64,000 bases of DNA from JAKLIN01 sp049288015 (GCA_049288015.1 JBAQGX010000003.1:172947-236946); one strand, 5' to 3'; counted from the stretch's first letter, positions 34,890 through 43,557 are shown. Notes: a model not told the origin generated them from the sequence alone. Numbers and translations are program-made.

Positions 34890-35441
34890 TTAAGAACATT
34901 TTATTGGGACTACTATTTTGGCATCTGTACATCCAGAAATTACATTTTTTCCATTTAGTTCCACAAATCTTACAGGGGTGATCTCCAGACTTACAATTCC
35001 GCTAACCGAGGGAGATTTAGTTAAATCAAAGTAGTTTTGTGCATTTCCGCTTATAGCTCCTGGACCAAAGGGGTTAAGGTTACCTCCAACGGGATTACTA
35101 AAGTAATAAACTGCATTATTTGCAACATGGTAAGTACCAGAATAATAACTGGTGAGATCTATTGTTGCTATTTGTTGGCTCTGGCTATTTGAAGCATGAA
35201 TATAATATCCAGAAATATTAAATGTTCCTGTGTTTTGCAAAGTCAAGCCAAGATTATTCTTTGTACAACTATAAGTATAATTTATTATGGATATTGAGAC
35301 TCCATCAGGACAAGATATTGAATTTTGGGGAACATAAGACTTAAGCCAGACATAGACAAATATACTTATCGAGATAGTAATTGCAATTAATAAAATATAT
35401 CCAATAATTTCACTAACTCCCCTTTTATTTTTTCTATTCAT
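34890..35441 (-). CDS. Type IV pilin-like protein
   Basis: The leader MNRKNKRG is followed by VSEIIGYILLIAITISISIFVYVWL, a pilin helix with glutamate three residues after the cleavage site. The ectodomain has cysteines in SISCPDG, YSCTKN, SGCTDA and PIKCS, which could give two disulfide bonds. It overlaps the upstream pilin-like gene by 4 bp (ATGA type). Confidence 0.8.
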   Translation of the reverse strand: MNRKNKRGVSEIIGYILLIAITISISIFVYVWLKSYVPQNSISCPDGVSISIINYTYSCTKNNLGLTLQNTGTFNISGYYIHASNSQSQQIATIDLTSYYSGTYHVANNAVYYFSNPVGGNLNPFGPGAISGNAQNYFDLTKSPSVSGIVSLEITPVRFVELNGKNVISGCTDAKIVVPIKCS

Positions 35442-35947
35442 GGTCCGCTAATAGTATAATTCTGTCCTCCGCTTTGACCAGATATAATATAGAAAAAATT
35501 TTCACCAGATACTGGAAAAGTATAGTCATAATTGTTAATTATGACATTTAATGTGCTTCCTGCCGAGTTGAGGTATTTAGAGTACACTGCTTCTTTAGGA
35601 ATTCCTATCTGACTATTGCCAACTTGGACTGTTGCCGGAAAACTTTGGTAAGCTGTAAAATTCAGTCCGTTTGTTCCGTTAAAGATAAAATACCAGTTAT
35701 TTTGTTGATTGCTGTTTATATACAAATTTGCAAGAGAGTATAGATTTTTTTCCATTTGTGCATTTGTATTGTGATTAAATACTCCGTAGTTTATGACCCT
35801 TTGACTCTCAATGGCAATTTCATCCTTTTGATAATATATATTAGAATTTTGTTCTGAAGAAACATAATTTGAGACCACAAAAAAACCAACAGTGGCTGAA
35901 ATAATAATTATTGCCGCTATAAGATAGAATTGACCCCTTTTATTCAT
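35438..35947 (-). CDS. Type IV pilin-like protein, first gene of the pilus cluster
   Basis: MNKRG then QFYLIAAIIIISATVGFFVVSNYV gives a class III leader and hydrophobic helix, but without the helix glutamate. The ectodomain is Asn/Tyr/Gln-rich, cysteine-free and ends SGGQNYTISGP. It starts the co-directional run to 25979 with spacings mostly under 50 bp, so the pilus genes are probably one operon. Confidence 0.75.
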   Translation of the reverse strand: MNKRGQFYLIAAIIIISATVGFFVVSNYVSSEQNSNIYYQKDEIAIESQRVINYGVFNHNTNAQMEKNLYSLANLYINSNQQNNWYFIFNGTNGLNFTAYQSFPATVQVGNSQIGIPKEAVYSKYLNSAGSTLNVIINNYDYTFPVSGENFFYIISGQSGGQNYTISGP

Positions 35948-35989
35948 CTCATAAATAACAGAAAAGTGTTTATTAATTTATTGAAAAGA

Positions 35990-36292
35990 TCATCTTCGGG
36001 AAGATGTCGCATTCTTTAGAAGATTTATATTTTTTATTATAAGAACGACTACTCCAACTATCGATAATAGTAATAGAATAGAATTAATAATCAAACCCGC
36101 AATCGCAAATTTTTTCTTTTCCGATTTAATTCCGATTATGGAAAAGATCAAACCTACAACAATTGAGACCAATGCAAGAAATTCAAGGGGAGGAAATATT
36201 CTTAGCACAGGTAATACTGTTGAAATTATAGCAACTAATCCAAGAATAAAACCAATAACCGCAAACTTATTTTTATTTGATTCACCGCTCAT
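35990..36292 (-). CDS. Small four-segment membrane protein, DUF4190-like
   Basis: A 100-residue protein with repeated Gly/Ile-rich hydrophobic segments at about 10-30, 34-52 and 60-88 (FAVIGFILGLVAIISTVLPV; LALVSIVVGLIFSIIGI; AIAGLIINSILLLLSIVGVV), the pattern of DUF4190-type membrane proteins. It lies 42 bp upstream of the first pilin-like gene on the same strand and just downstream of the SRP RNA. Function unknown; it may belong to the pilus unit or stand alone. Confidence 0.65.
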   Translation of the reverse strand: MSGESNKNKFAVIGFILGLVAIISTVLPVLRIFPPLEFLALVSIVVGLIFSIIGIKSEKKKFAIAGLIINSILLLLSIVGVVVLIIKNINLLKNATSSRR

Positions 36293-36322
36293 TGTGTTAA
36301 TAATAATTTATATTTTATAAAT

Positions 36323-36588
36323 TTTTGTAGACTCGAAGGGTAGCTTCAGAAATTGCTAAGAGATTTTCCTGACCTTTCTCAACTCTGCGCTCTGTCAAGC
36401 ATCTTAACAAATGTTTAGGGCTGCTCCGATCAAGGCCTGACCCGTTTCGCATCTGCAAGATCGAGACAGACAAAGTCTCAGCGTCCGGAACAGGGTCCAT
36501 TAACTCTCTCCTAACTTTCCTTCTTGCAGTCTGCCATGAAGCCCGTTTGCAATCAGCGGAGGGCTAACCCGCCAACCTAGTCTACAAA
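36323..36588 (-). ncRNA. ffs: Signal recognition particle RNA (7S type)
   Basis: The RNA is read on the minus strand. Its ends pair perfectly: TTTGTAGACT at the 5' end with AGTCTACAAA at the 3' end (helix 1). The 5' domain has CTAGGTTGGCGGGTT...GCTTC, matching the Alu-like domain of archaeal 7S RNA. The SRP54-binding helix 8 shows GGTCAGG and GGAGCAGCC on opposite strands, the near-universal asymmetric loop. The apical loop between them reads CC-TTGATC-GG, six unpaired bases instead of the usual GNAR tetraloop. The length is about 266 nt. The region is far more GC-rich than its surroundings, as expected for a structured RNA. End positions are approximate. Confidence 0.88.
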
Positions 36589-36629
36589 TAATTGGAGCAA
36601 TAAGACTATTTTAAGGTTATGATTTCTAT

Positions 36630-36755
36630 CTACATTTTCTTTGTCCTTCTTCTTAGAATTAGGGCCAATAATTCAGCATCGCTCAGAGCCTCTGACCCCT
36701 TTTCTTTCAAACGTTCCCTAGGTCTCTTATCTTTGGCAAAAGACTTGATTTTCAT
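36630..36755 (-). pseudogene. RadC N-terminal domain remnant
   Basis: A 41-codon frame beginning MKIKSFAKDKRPRERLKEKG, then SEALSDAELLALILRRRTKKM, matches the start of RadC/UPF0758 proteins (RPREKLLEKGAEALSDAELLAILL). It stops just where the family continues GTKxxNVxxLA. Shifting one frame restores TKKENVDRN, then similarity is lost at the SRP RNA. No JAB/MPN-like domain follows. It starts 6 bp after the 3' end of tRNA-Leu. This is probably a decayed, inserted fragment; a translated micro-domain is possible. Confidence 0.7.
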
Positions 36756-36761
36756 TAAAAC

Positions 36762-36845
36762 TGCGGGAGACAGGATTCGGACCTGCGCAGGCACTAAGCC
36801 ACAGGATCTTAAGTCCTGCCCGTTTGACCACTCCGGCACCCCCGC
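36762..36845 (-). tRNA. tRNA-Leu (anticodon UAA)
   Basis: The minus strand reads GCGGGGG...CTCCCGC with discriminator A, closing a seven-pair acceptor stem. The anticodon loop is CTTAAGA (anticodon UAA) on a GGACT/GATCC-type stem, with a long variable arm (class II tRNA, TGTGGCTTAGTGCCTGC) and the T loop GGTCCGAATCC. The length is 84 nt. No intron is seen and the CCA is not encoded. Confidence 0.95.
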
Positions 36846-36897
36846 ACACTTTTCACATACCAATTAGATTTAAAAAAGTTCTTATATTATTAGTATC

Positions 36898-38616
36898 ATG
36901 CCTGAAGATTCTGGAAAAAAGGGGATTATTGCCGAATCAATATCTAAAATTCTTAAGGATAAAAAGATAAATCTCGATGCAAATGAAGTACTAAAAAGAA
37001 TAGAAATTCCCCCTTCACCAGATCTTGGAGATTTTGCACTTCCTTGCTTCTTTTTGGCTTCTATGCTCAAAGAAGATCCAAAAGATATATCTTTGGAAAT
37101 AAGGGAAGAAATTGGGAATTTGAAAGGATTTAAAGATATTCAGACTCAAGGGCCTTATATTAACTTTTTTTTGGACCGAAAAAAACTTTCTGAAAATCTA
37201 ATATCTGAAATTTTGTCCAAAAGAGATGATTTTGGAAAGTCAAACATTGGAAAGGGCGAGACTGTGATGATAGAATTTTCTCAGGCAAATACACATAAGG
37301 CTTTTCATGTTGGACATATTAGAGGAACTTCAATTGGTGAAAGTTTGTCAAGAATATCTGAATTCTGTGGAAACAAGGTAATCAGGGCAAATTATCAAGG
37401 AGATAGCGGAATGCATGTTGCAAAATGGATTTGGTGTTACAAAAAATATCACTCTAGAGAGAAATTGAAAGATAATGAATCTTGGATAGCTTCAATTTAT
37501 GTAGATGCGGTTAAGCGCCTTGAAAGAAACAAAAAGTTACAGGCAGAAGTTGATGAGATAAACAAACAATTAGAATTAGGGCAGGATAAAAAATTAAATG
37601 AATTATGGAAAAAAACAAGACAACTAAGTCTTAATTCCCTTGAAAAAATCTATTATCAGTTGAATACTCATTTTGACGATTACTTTTTTGAAAAAGATAT
37701 GGAAGAAGGCGGGAAAGAGATTGTTGAATCAATGTTAAAGAATCAAATTGCAAAAAGAAGTGAAGGCGCGATCATAATTGATTTGCAAAAATATAAACTG
37801 GGAATTTGGGTTCTTATGAGAACAGATGGGACTATTTTGTATTCTGCAAAGGATCTTGCTCTAGTAGGAGAAAAGATTACAAAGCACCCAGATACAGACA
37901 GATTAATTTATGTGATAGCTAATGAGCAAGATTTGCATTTTAATCAACTTGTAAAGACTCTAGAACTGATAAATCCCAAGAGTTATAAAAATTTATACCA
38001 TGTTTCTTATGGAATGGTCAGGCTTCCTACTGGAAAAATGTCTTCTCGTACAGGGAATAATATTCTTTACTCAGATTTCTTGGAAGAGATTACTGCTCAT
38101 TCAAAAAAAGAAATAAAAAAACGTGAGCCTAAGATAAAAAAAGAAGAATTAGAAAATCGGGCCTTGAAAATTTCTATTTCATGCATTAAGTATTCAATGT
38201 TAAAGCAGGGGGAACAAAAGAATATTATCTTTGATATAAAAGATTCTCTGAATTTTGAAGGGAATTCTGGAGCTTATATTTTATACAGTTATGCTAGGGC
38301 AAATTCAATTTTGAAGAAATCAAAAGTTAAGGCAAATCCTAATGCTCATATAGAACTAGAAGATAAGGAGATACAGCTAATAAAAGAGTTGTCTGAATTT
38401 CAGGAAATATTATTGAAATCTTATAATACCTTAAGTCCATCCTATATTGCAAATTATTCATACCAACTTGCACAGACCTTCAACGAATTTTATCATTCAT
38501 GTCCTGTTATAAAATCAAAGAAGGAAAGTTTCAGAATTGCATTGGTTGAAGCATCAAAACAAATACTAAAGACTTCTTTATCACTATTGGGAATAAATGT
38601 TTTAGAAGAGATGTAA
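36898..38616 (+). CDS. argS: Arginyl-tRNA synthetase
   Basis: Class Ia synthetase charging tRNA-Arg. The N-terminal tRNA-binding domain covers about 1-110. The HIGH-type motif is HVGH at 137-140 (NTHKAFHVGHIRGTS), and the KMSKS equivalent is KMSSR at 380-384 (PTGKMSSRTGN), unusual for ArgRS, many of which lack a canonical KMSKS. The C-terminal anticodon-binding DALR domain includes EGNSGAYILYSYARANSIL and AQTFNEFYHSCPV. A TATA-like GATTTAAAAAAG about 25-30 bp upstream suggests a leaderless transcript. Confidence 0.95.
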   Translation: MPEDSGKKGIIAESISKILKDKKINLDANEVLKRIEIPPSPDLGDFALPCFFLASMLKEDPKDISLEIREEIGNLKGFKDIQTQGPYINFFLDRKKLSENLISEILSKRDDFGKSNIGKGETVMIEFSQANTHKAFHVGHIRGTSIGESLSRISEFCGNKVIRANYQGDSGMHVAKWIWCYKKYHSREKLKDNESWIASIYVDAVKRLERNKKLQAEVDEINKQLELGQDKKLNELWKKTRQLSLNSLEKIYYQLNTHFDDYFFEKDMEEGGKEIVESMLKNQIAKRSEGAIIIDLQKYKLGIWVLMRTDGTILYSAKDLALVGEKITKHPDTDRLIYVIANEQDLHFNQLVKTLELINPKSYKNLYHVSYGMVRLPTGKMSSRTGNNILYSDFLEEITAHSKKEIKKREPKIKKEELENRALKISISCIKYSMLKQGEQKNIIFDIKDSLNFEGNSGAYILYSYARANSILKKSKVKANPNAHIELEDKEIQLIKELSEFQEILLKSYNTLSPSYIANYSYQLAQTFNEFYHSCPVIKSKKESFRIALVEASKQILKTSLSLLGINVLEEM

Positions 38617-38618
38617 TC

Positions 38619-39425
38619 TTACTTTACCGGCTTTAAGTCCTTCCAGGAAAGCTCAAAGAATTGTTCAAGTGCCTGAGCAAAAAATTCTGTGTTAATCCAA
38701 ATACCAACGTCATAACTTGGGTGGAATTTTTCATCATCTAGAAGCATAAACATCAGCTGAACCGAATCAATTATGACAAACCTTGCTCTTATATTATCTA
38801 AATCTCTTACTTCCGCTAATTTTTTGAATTCTCTTGCGACAACAATATTATTATTGTCAATAGGAGCTGCAACTCTTATTTTAATTCCTCTTTTCTTAGC
38901 CTTTTCAAGACTTGGCATTAATGCTTCCCACTTTCTGTTAATCCCCTCATGTGTCGTTACAATTGTAATACTCTTTTCTGCACTTCTAATCATCATATCC
39001 AACTGGTTGTATAAATTTTCCCTGCCTCTTAAACTTCCAGATAACTCAGAAGGTTCAACAAACTTTACTCCTTTAGTGAATAAATTATTCAACTCTCCAA
39101 GAACTTCATCATCCTTTAACTTCTCAAGCCTTTGCAATCTTTCCTTAGTGTAAGTCGTTAAATTTCTCTTAACTCTTTCAACAACTTCATCTGGCTTTAT
39201 AGCAACAAATTTGATTGGCTTCCCAAGCTTCATAACAATAAATCCTTTTTTCTCCAAACTTTCTAAGATATCATAGGTTCTGCTTCTTGGAACACCAGAA
39301 ATGTTACTTAACTCGCCTGCTGTGCTGTTACCTCTCGAAAGGATAGCCGCCCAGACTTTTACTTCATAAAGATTTAGATCAAATATCTTCCTCAGTCTGC
39401 TCAAAAACTCATCCTTTACTATCAT
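38619..39425 (-). CDS. TrmB family transcriptional regulator (second copy)
   Basis: The winged-helix region FDLNLYEVKVWAAILSRGNS, then TAGELSNISGVPRSRTYDIL, and ESLEKKGFIVMKLGKPIKFV is very close to the regulator at 17272. The C-terminal effector domain (KSITIVTTHEGINRKWEALM) differs more. I start at the ATG at 39425 (MIVKDEFLSRLR), preceded by AAGGTG; an upstream start at 39482 would add 19 unconserved residues. It has 268 residues. It is convergent with argS and lies downstream of nothing obvious, so its targets are not readable. Confidence 0.85.
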   Translation of the reverse strand: MIVKDEFLSRLRKIFDLNLYEVKVWAAILSRGNSTAGELSNISGVPRSRTYDILESLEKKGFIVMKLGKPIKFVAIKPDEVVERVKRNLTTYTKERLQRLEKLKDDEVLGELNNLFTKGVKFVEPSELSGSLRGRENLYNQLDMMIRSAEKSITIVTTHEGINRKWEALMPSLEKAKKRGIKIRVAAPIDNNNIVVAREFKKLAEVRDLDNIRARFVIIDSVQLMFMLLDDEKFHPSYDVGIWINTEFFAQALEQFFELSWKDLKPVK

Positions 39426-39490
39426 TATTTTTTCGACACCTTTTTTATTTTTAAAGATTGTTATATTAGAGGAATGAAACAATTAAATTA

Positions 39491-42322
39491 CTAAACAGTA
39501 GTTATTTTTTTGATTATTGCTATTTCCCCTTTTTTATCTCTGATTTCAAAGCCCATTTTATTTTTAAATCTTTCCTTGTCAGTTGTAACAATACTTAGCT
39601 CGTCGGAGTTTGTCCTTTCTTTTATTGTATCTTCTTCTGAACTCAGGATTTTCTTAAACTTATCGTCGGTTATTATGTATGTTTTTACTTTATCATTCTT
39701 ATTTAATCCTAATTTCTTCCTGAATGACTGGATTTGTCTGGAAATTTCCCTTGCAAATCCTTCAGCTTCTAGTTTTGGAGTAATTTTTGTGTCAAGTTCT
39801 ACCTCAAGCTGCTTTTTATTTTTCAGTTCAATCTTTTTTACATTTAATTGTCTTGAAATTATCTCTGTAATTTGTTTGTCAAATTTATCAGGGCTAGAAA
39901 TAGTTGCTTTTGCAAGAGGCCACTTCAATCCTATTTGGACTTTGTCTCTTTCAGATAGTCCCTTCTCAATTATATCAAAAACTTTTAGGAATTTTTCTTC
40001 AAGTTCAGCATCAATTTTTTTCTCATCACACTTTGGAAACGAAGACAGATGTACTGATTCTTCTTTAACAATTTTTTTCTTTCTAAAATTCTGCCAAGTA
40101 TATTCTGTTATAAACGGAGCAATAGGTGCAAGCATTTTCAATAAAGTAACATAAATTTCTTTTACAACAAATTGCGCTGATTTATCGTCCGCAGATATTC
40201 TATCTCTGACAAACTGAATATACTTTCTGCTCAAATCATTTATCCAAAAATCTTGCAGTGCCCTTGAAGCGAGATGGGGATGAAGATTTTCCATTTCTTC
40301 AGTAAACTTTTTGATAAGCGAATTTAATCTTGAAATAATCCATTTATCTTCTACATTGTTGATCTTTATTTCCTTAAAATCTCCAACCAGATTGCTTAAA
40401 TTGTAAAAGATGTTAAGATTATTTGTTGGTTCCTTGACAACATTGTACCCAAATCTAAGTTCCTGGCTTGGATCTTGAATGCAGTAAAGTAATCTCATTG
40501 GATCTGCGCCCATTTTTTCAACAGCATCATTAAACCATATAGCATTTCCTTTGCTTTTGTGCATCTCATTTCCTTTTTCATCTTTCAATGTTTCATATCC
40601 AAAAAGAGATTTGAATGGAACTTTTCCTGTTATCGCAACACTTGCCCACATTAATGCATTGAACCATCCTCTTGACTGTCCAGGCATACTTTCAGAAATC
40701 AAATCTGCAGGGAACCATTTCTTCCAATATTCTCTATCATTAAGATAATTTAAAGTTGAAAATGGAACAATTCCGGCATCAAGCCATGCATCGCCAACAT
40801 CTTTGATTCTTTCGACTTCTTTTCCGCATTCTTTACATTTTATTTTTATTTCATCTATCCAGGGACGATGAATTTCCTTAAGATTGTCCACCTTCTTTTT
40901 ATCAATGGCTCTTTCTCTAAGTTCTTTAAGACTTCCAGCTACAAAGATTTCTCCACATTCACATTCCCAGATTGGAAGAGGTAAACCCCAGTATCTTTCT
41001 CTTGAAATAAGCCAATCCCCCATATTCTTGAACCATTCTTCCTGTCTGACTTTTCCATATTCTGGATACCACCTTACTTTTCTATTTTCTTCAATGAGTG
41101 TCTTTCTTATTTCATCGCATTTTATGTACCACTCACTAACCAACCTGAAAACTAATTCTTCGCCGCATCTCCAGCAGTGGGGATATCTATGTTTGTAAGG
41201 TACTATCTTGTAAACAAATCCTCTTTTTTCAAGATCTGCAAGAACTTCTTTATTTACTTCAGAGTATTTTTTATTACTGAAATCTCCAAATCCTAAAGAG
41301 TAAATTCCTGCTTCGTCAAGTGGAGAAATCATATTTAGTCCAAGCTCCTTTCCCAATTCATAATCTTCTGCTCCACATCCAGGAGCTATATGAACAATTC
41401 CTGTTCCTTCTTCTTCTGAAGCTAATTCCCACAAAACTACTTTATGGGCCGATTTTTTTTGATCCAAAAAATTACTGTAAGGCATTTCATATTTTATCCC
41501 CTCAAGCATCTTTCCTTTTTTCTTTTCCACAATCCTATGAGTGCCTGTAAGTTCACTTAATCTTTTTTCAGCAATCCAATAAAATTTTCCACCTTGCTCA
41601 ACTTTGACATAATCTATATCCTTATTTACCGCAATGGCAACATCTACAGGAACGGTCCAAGGGGTTGTTGTGAAAATCAAGAAGTATTCTCCTTCTTTTC
41701 CTTTTACAGGAAATCTCATGAATAATGCAGAGTGAGTTACTTCCTTATACCCCTCTGTAACAATATCATGTTTAGAACTTGCTGTCCCGCATCTCCAGCA
41801 CCAAGGCACAGCATCTTTTCCTTTGTACAATAATTTCTTATCATTATAGGTTTTTATTAAAAACCAATTGTGAAGATTGTTGTTATCAGTCATAGTGTAA
41901 TAAGAATTTTCCCAGTCCATCCATTGACCTAGTCTTACAGACTGCTCCATTTGTATCTTTGAGAATTTTTCGACCCTTTTCTTGCATGAATTTACAAAAT
42001 TCAATATTCCAAACTTTTCAATGTCAGATTTATCTTTCAAGCCCAAATCCTTTTCTTCTTCTCTTTCAACCCATAATCCCTGACAGTCAAAACCATTTTG
42101 GAATCTCTGATCATATCCTTGCATTGCCTTAAATCTCTGGAATAAATCCTTGTAAGTCCTACCCCAGGCATGATGAACTCCCATGGGATTGTTTGCAGTT
42201 ATAGGCCCATCGATAAAGCTGAACCTCTTTCCTCCCCTGTTCTTTTCTTGAAGTTTCTTGAAAGTCTTATTCTTATCCCAGAATTCAAGAACTTCTTCTT
42301 CTACTTCTTTAAAATTATACAT
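39491..42322 (-). CDS. ileS: Isoleucyl-tRNA synthetase
   Basis: Class Ia synthetase with an N-terminal catalytic domain: GPITANNPMGVHHAWGRTYK contains the HIGH-type motif (HHAWG). The KMSKS loop is HKSKGN, a known IleRS variant. An editing domain (TTTPWTVPVDVAIAVN; THRIVEKKKG) corrects mischarged valine. Two zinc-type pairs occur (WCWRCG and HCWRCG; ECECG and CKECG). The C-terminal half binds the anticodon. Its 943 residues are normal for the family without the longer C-terminal extension. Confidence 0.96.
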   Translation of the reverse strand: MYNFKEVEEEVLEFWDKNKTFKKLQEKNRGGKRFSFIDGPITANNPMGVHHAWGRTYKDLFQRFKAMQGYDQRFQNGFDCQGLWVEREEEKDLGLKDKSDIEKFGILNFVNSCKKRVEKFSKIQMEQSVRLGQWMDWENSYYTMTDNNNLHNWFLIKTYNDKKLLYKGKDAVPWCWRCGTASSKHDIVTEGYKEVTHSALFMRFPVKGKEGEYFLIFTTTPWTVPVDVAIAVNKDIDYVKVEQGGKFYWIAEKRLSELTGTHRIVEKKKGKMLEGIKYEMPYSNFLDQKKSAHKVVLWELASEEEGTGIVHIAPGCGAEDYELGKELGLNMISPLDEAGIYSLGFGDFSNKKYSEVNKEVLADLEKRGFVYKIVPYKHRYPHCWRCGEELVFRLVSEWYIKCDEIRKTLIEENRKVRWYPEYGKVRQEEWFKNMGDWLISRERYWGLPLPIWECECGEIFVAGSLKELRERAIDKKKVDNLKEIHRPWIDEIKIKCKECGKEVERIKDVGDAWLDAGIVPFSTLNYLNDREYWKKWFPADLISESMPGQSRGWFNALMWASVAITGKVPFKSLFGYETLKDEKGNEMHKSKGNAIWFNDAVEKMGADPMRLLYCIQDPSQELRFGYNVVKEPTNNLNIFYNLSNLVGDFKEIKINNVEDKWIISRLNSLIKKFTEEMENLHPHLASRALQDFWINDLSRKYIQFVRDRISADDKSAQFVVKEIYVTLLKMLAPIAPFITEYTWQNFRKKKIVKEESVHLSSFPKCDEKKIDAELEEKFLKVFDIIEKGLSERDKVQIGLKWPLAKATISSPDKFDKQITEIISRQLNVKKIELKNKKQLEVELDTKITPKLEAEGFAREISRQIQSFRKKLGLNKNDKVKTYIITDDKFKKILSSEEDTIKERTNSDELSIVTTDKERFKNKMGFEIRDKKGEIAIIKKITTV

Positions 42323-42346
42323 TTTATTTATTATTATATTGATATT

Positions 42347-43069
42347 TTAAATTTTTTTGCTGTGATATTCCAGAACTTCTTCTTCAACAAAGTGAAGTTT
42401 TCCAGGAACTATTAAACAAAAAGGGGCTTTTATATTTTTATCAGTCAGATCATCGATCTTGCCATAGATAATTTCTGATTTGTCTGTTCCAAGATTGGAG
42501 CAAACTATTATTTTGTTGAGTTTTAGTTTGTAGTAGTCAGCAGATTCTGTTAATTCATCCAGGGCATCCTTAAATTTTAATCCAATATCTATGAGAATAA
42601 GGCTGTGGGCATCAATTGAAAGATTTTGTTTTAAATTTTCTATGAAACTTTTGGGTTTGAAGCTCTCACTCCACTTAGGAATGCTGGATATTTTCCCGAA
42701 TTTGTAAAGTTGCAGCCCAGTTTCGGCAACAGCGTCGAGAATTGAAGCATTGTAAATAATTTTGTATTTAACTTTTTTCTTCATTGATTCTTGAATCAGA
42801 GAAATATGTGTTGTTGCGGTAAGCGGACTTCCATAGATTAATAGTGCAACATCTGTTTTTTTTGCTTCATCGACGATGTTTAAAGACTCTATAAACTCCC
42901 TATCTGCAGGAAATATCTTCTTTTTTGTAACTTCTTCCAGCTTTTTTATCGGATAAGGGAACTCAACAGTATAATTTTCTAAATAAATTTTTTTGCATTT
43001 GCCTATTATTTCAAGAGATTTTTTTGATATTGAGTTATAATCAAGACCTAATCCAATCAAATATAACAT
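42347..43069 (-). CDS. dph5: Diphthine synthase (Dph5)
   Basis: A SAM-dependent methyltransferase of the tetrapyrrole-methylase fold that methylates the modified histidine of elongation factor 2 during diphthamide synthesis. The opening MLYLIGLGLDYNSISKKSLE, the ENYTV strand, LLIYGSPLTATTHISLI and SILDAVAETGLQLYKFGK are diagnostic. It has 240 residues. It starts 24 bp upstream of the ileS start on the same strand and may be co-transcribed with it. The C-terminus ends in EYHSKKI. Confidence 0.93.
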   Translation of the reverse strand: MLYLIGLGLDYNSISKKSLEIIGKCKKIYLENYTVEFPYPIKKLEEVTKKKIFPADREFIESLNIVDEAKKTDVALLIYGSPLTATTHISLIQESMKKKVKYKIIYNASILDAVAETGLQLYKFGKISSIPKWSESFKPKSFIENLKQNLSIDAHSLILIDIGLKFKDALDELTESADYYKLKLNKIIVCSNLGTDKSEIIYGKIDDLTDKNIKAPFCLIVPGKLHFVEEEVLEYHSKKI

Positions 43070-43184
43070 GTTTTACCGAGAGAGTTTGCATTTATTAATC
43101 TATATATTTTTATTTTTTGGAAAAAAACGATAGATATAAAAATACTTTATTCTTAAATTAAATAATAAAAAAGAGGTGGAGAGA

Positions 43185-43217
43185 ATGCCAGCAAAGAAAA
43201 AAAAGAAGAAGAAATAG
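43185..43217 (+). CDS. Ten-residue lysine-rich micro-ORF (MPAKKKKKKK)
   Basis: A frame of ten codons, ATG CCA GCA then seven Lys codons and TAG. A strong purine-rich ribosome-binding site (GAGGTGGAGAG) sits just upstream, unusual in this mostly leaderless genome. A TATA-like TAGATATAAAAATAC lies about 40-60 bp before the ATG. It is in an otherwise empty 240-bp gap between dph5 and a membrane protein. The Met-Pro-Ala-Lys start resembles lysine-rich short proteins annotated in DPANN archaea, as I recall. It may be a real peptide, a regulatory ORF or chance. Confidence 0.45.
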   Translation: MPAKKKKKKK

Positions 43218-43308
43218 AATTTCTCTAATATATTAGTTCAACATGGAACTAAAATCAATTTCTAAAAAACATCTTGATTTTCAAGTATTTTTTAACAACC
43301 TTTATTTT

Positions 43309-43557
43309 TTATTTTTTCTTGCCCTTTTTTAAGCTCTCACTCGTAACTGTCATGAAAAACAGGAAACTAAAGAAGAGAGCGTCGTTTTTCAATATCAGCG
43401 TCACAATGGCTCCTATTACGCATAGAATAATTATCAATTTAAACCAAAATTGTCCTTTTTCGGTTTCATCTTTTGTTAATTTCGAAAGAAGAGCTCCGAT
43501 TGGAAATCCCAGAATTAAAACAAAAATGCCTATTATAATAGCATAAATCTGGTTCAT
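43309..43557 (-). CDS. Small membrane protein, 82 residues
   Basis: Three hydrophobic segments (IYAIIIGIFVLILGFPIGALL; FWFKLIIILCVIGAIVTLIL; ALFFSFLFFMTVT) and a basic tail ending KKGKKK suggest a compact polytopic membrane protein with a positive-inside C-terminus. I do not recognise the family. It is divergent from dtdA with 62 bp between starts. Confidence 0.65.
   Translation of the reverse strand: MNQIYAIIIGIFVLILGFPIGALLSKLTKDETEKGQFWFKLIIILCVIGAIVTLILKNDALFFSFLFFMTVTSESLKKGKKK

Noticed and set aside
36619..36867. Frames in both directions across tRNA-Leu
   Set aside because: They translate the tRNA itself (for example VPEWSNGQDLRSCGL); only the downstream RadC-like part on the minus strand has family similarity.
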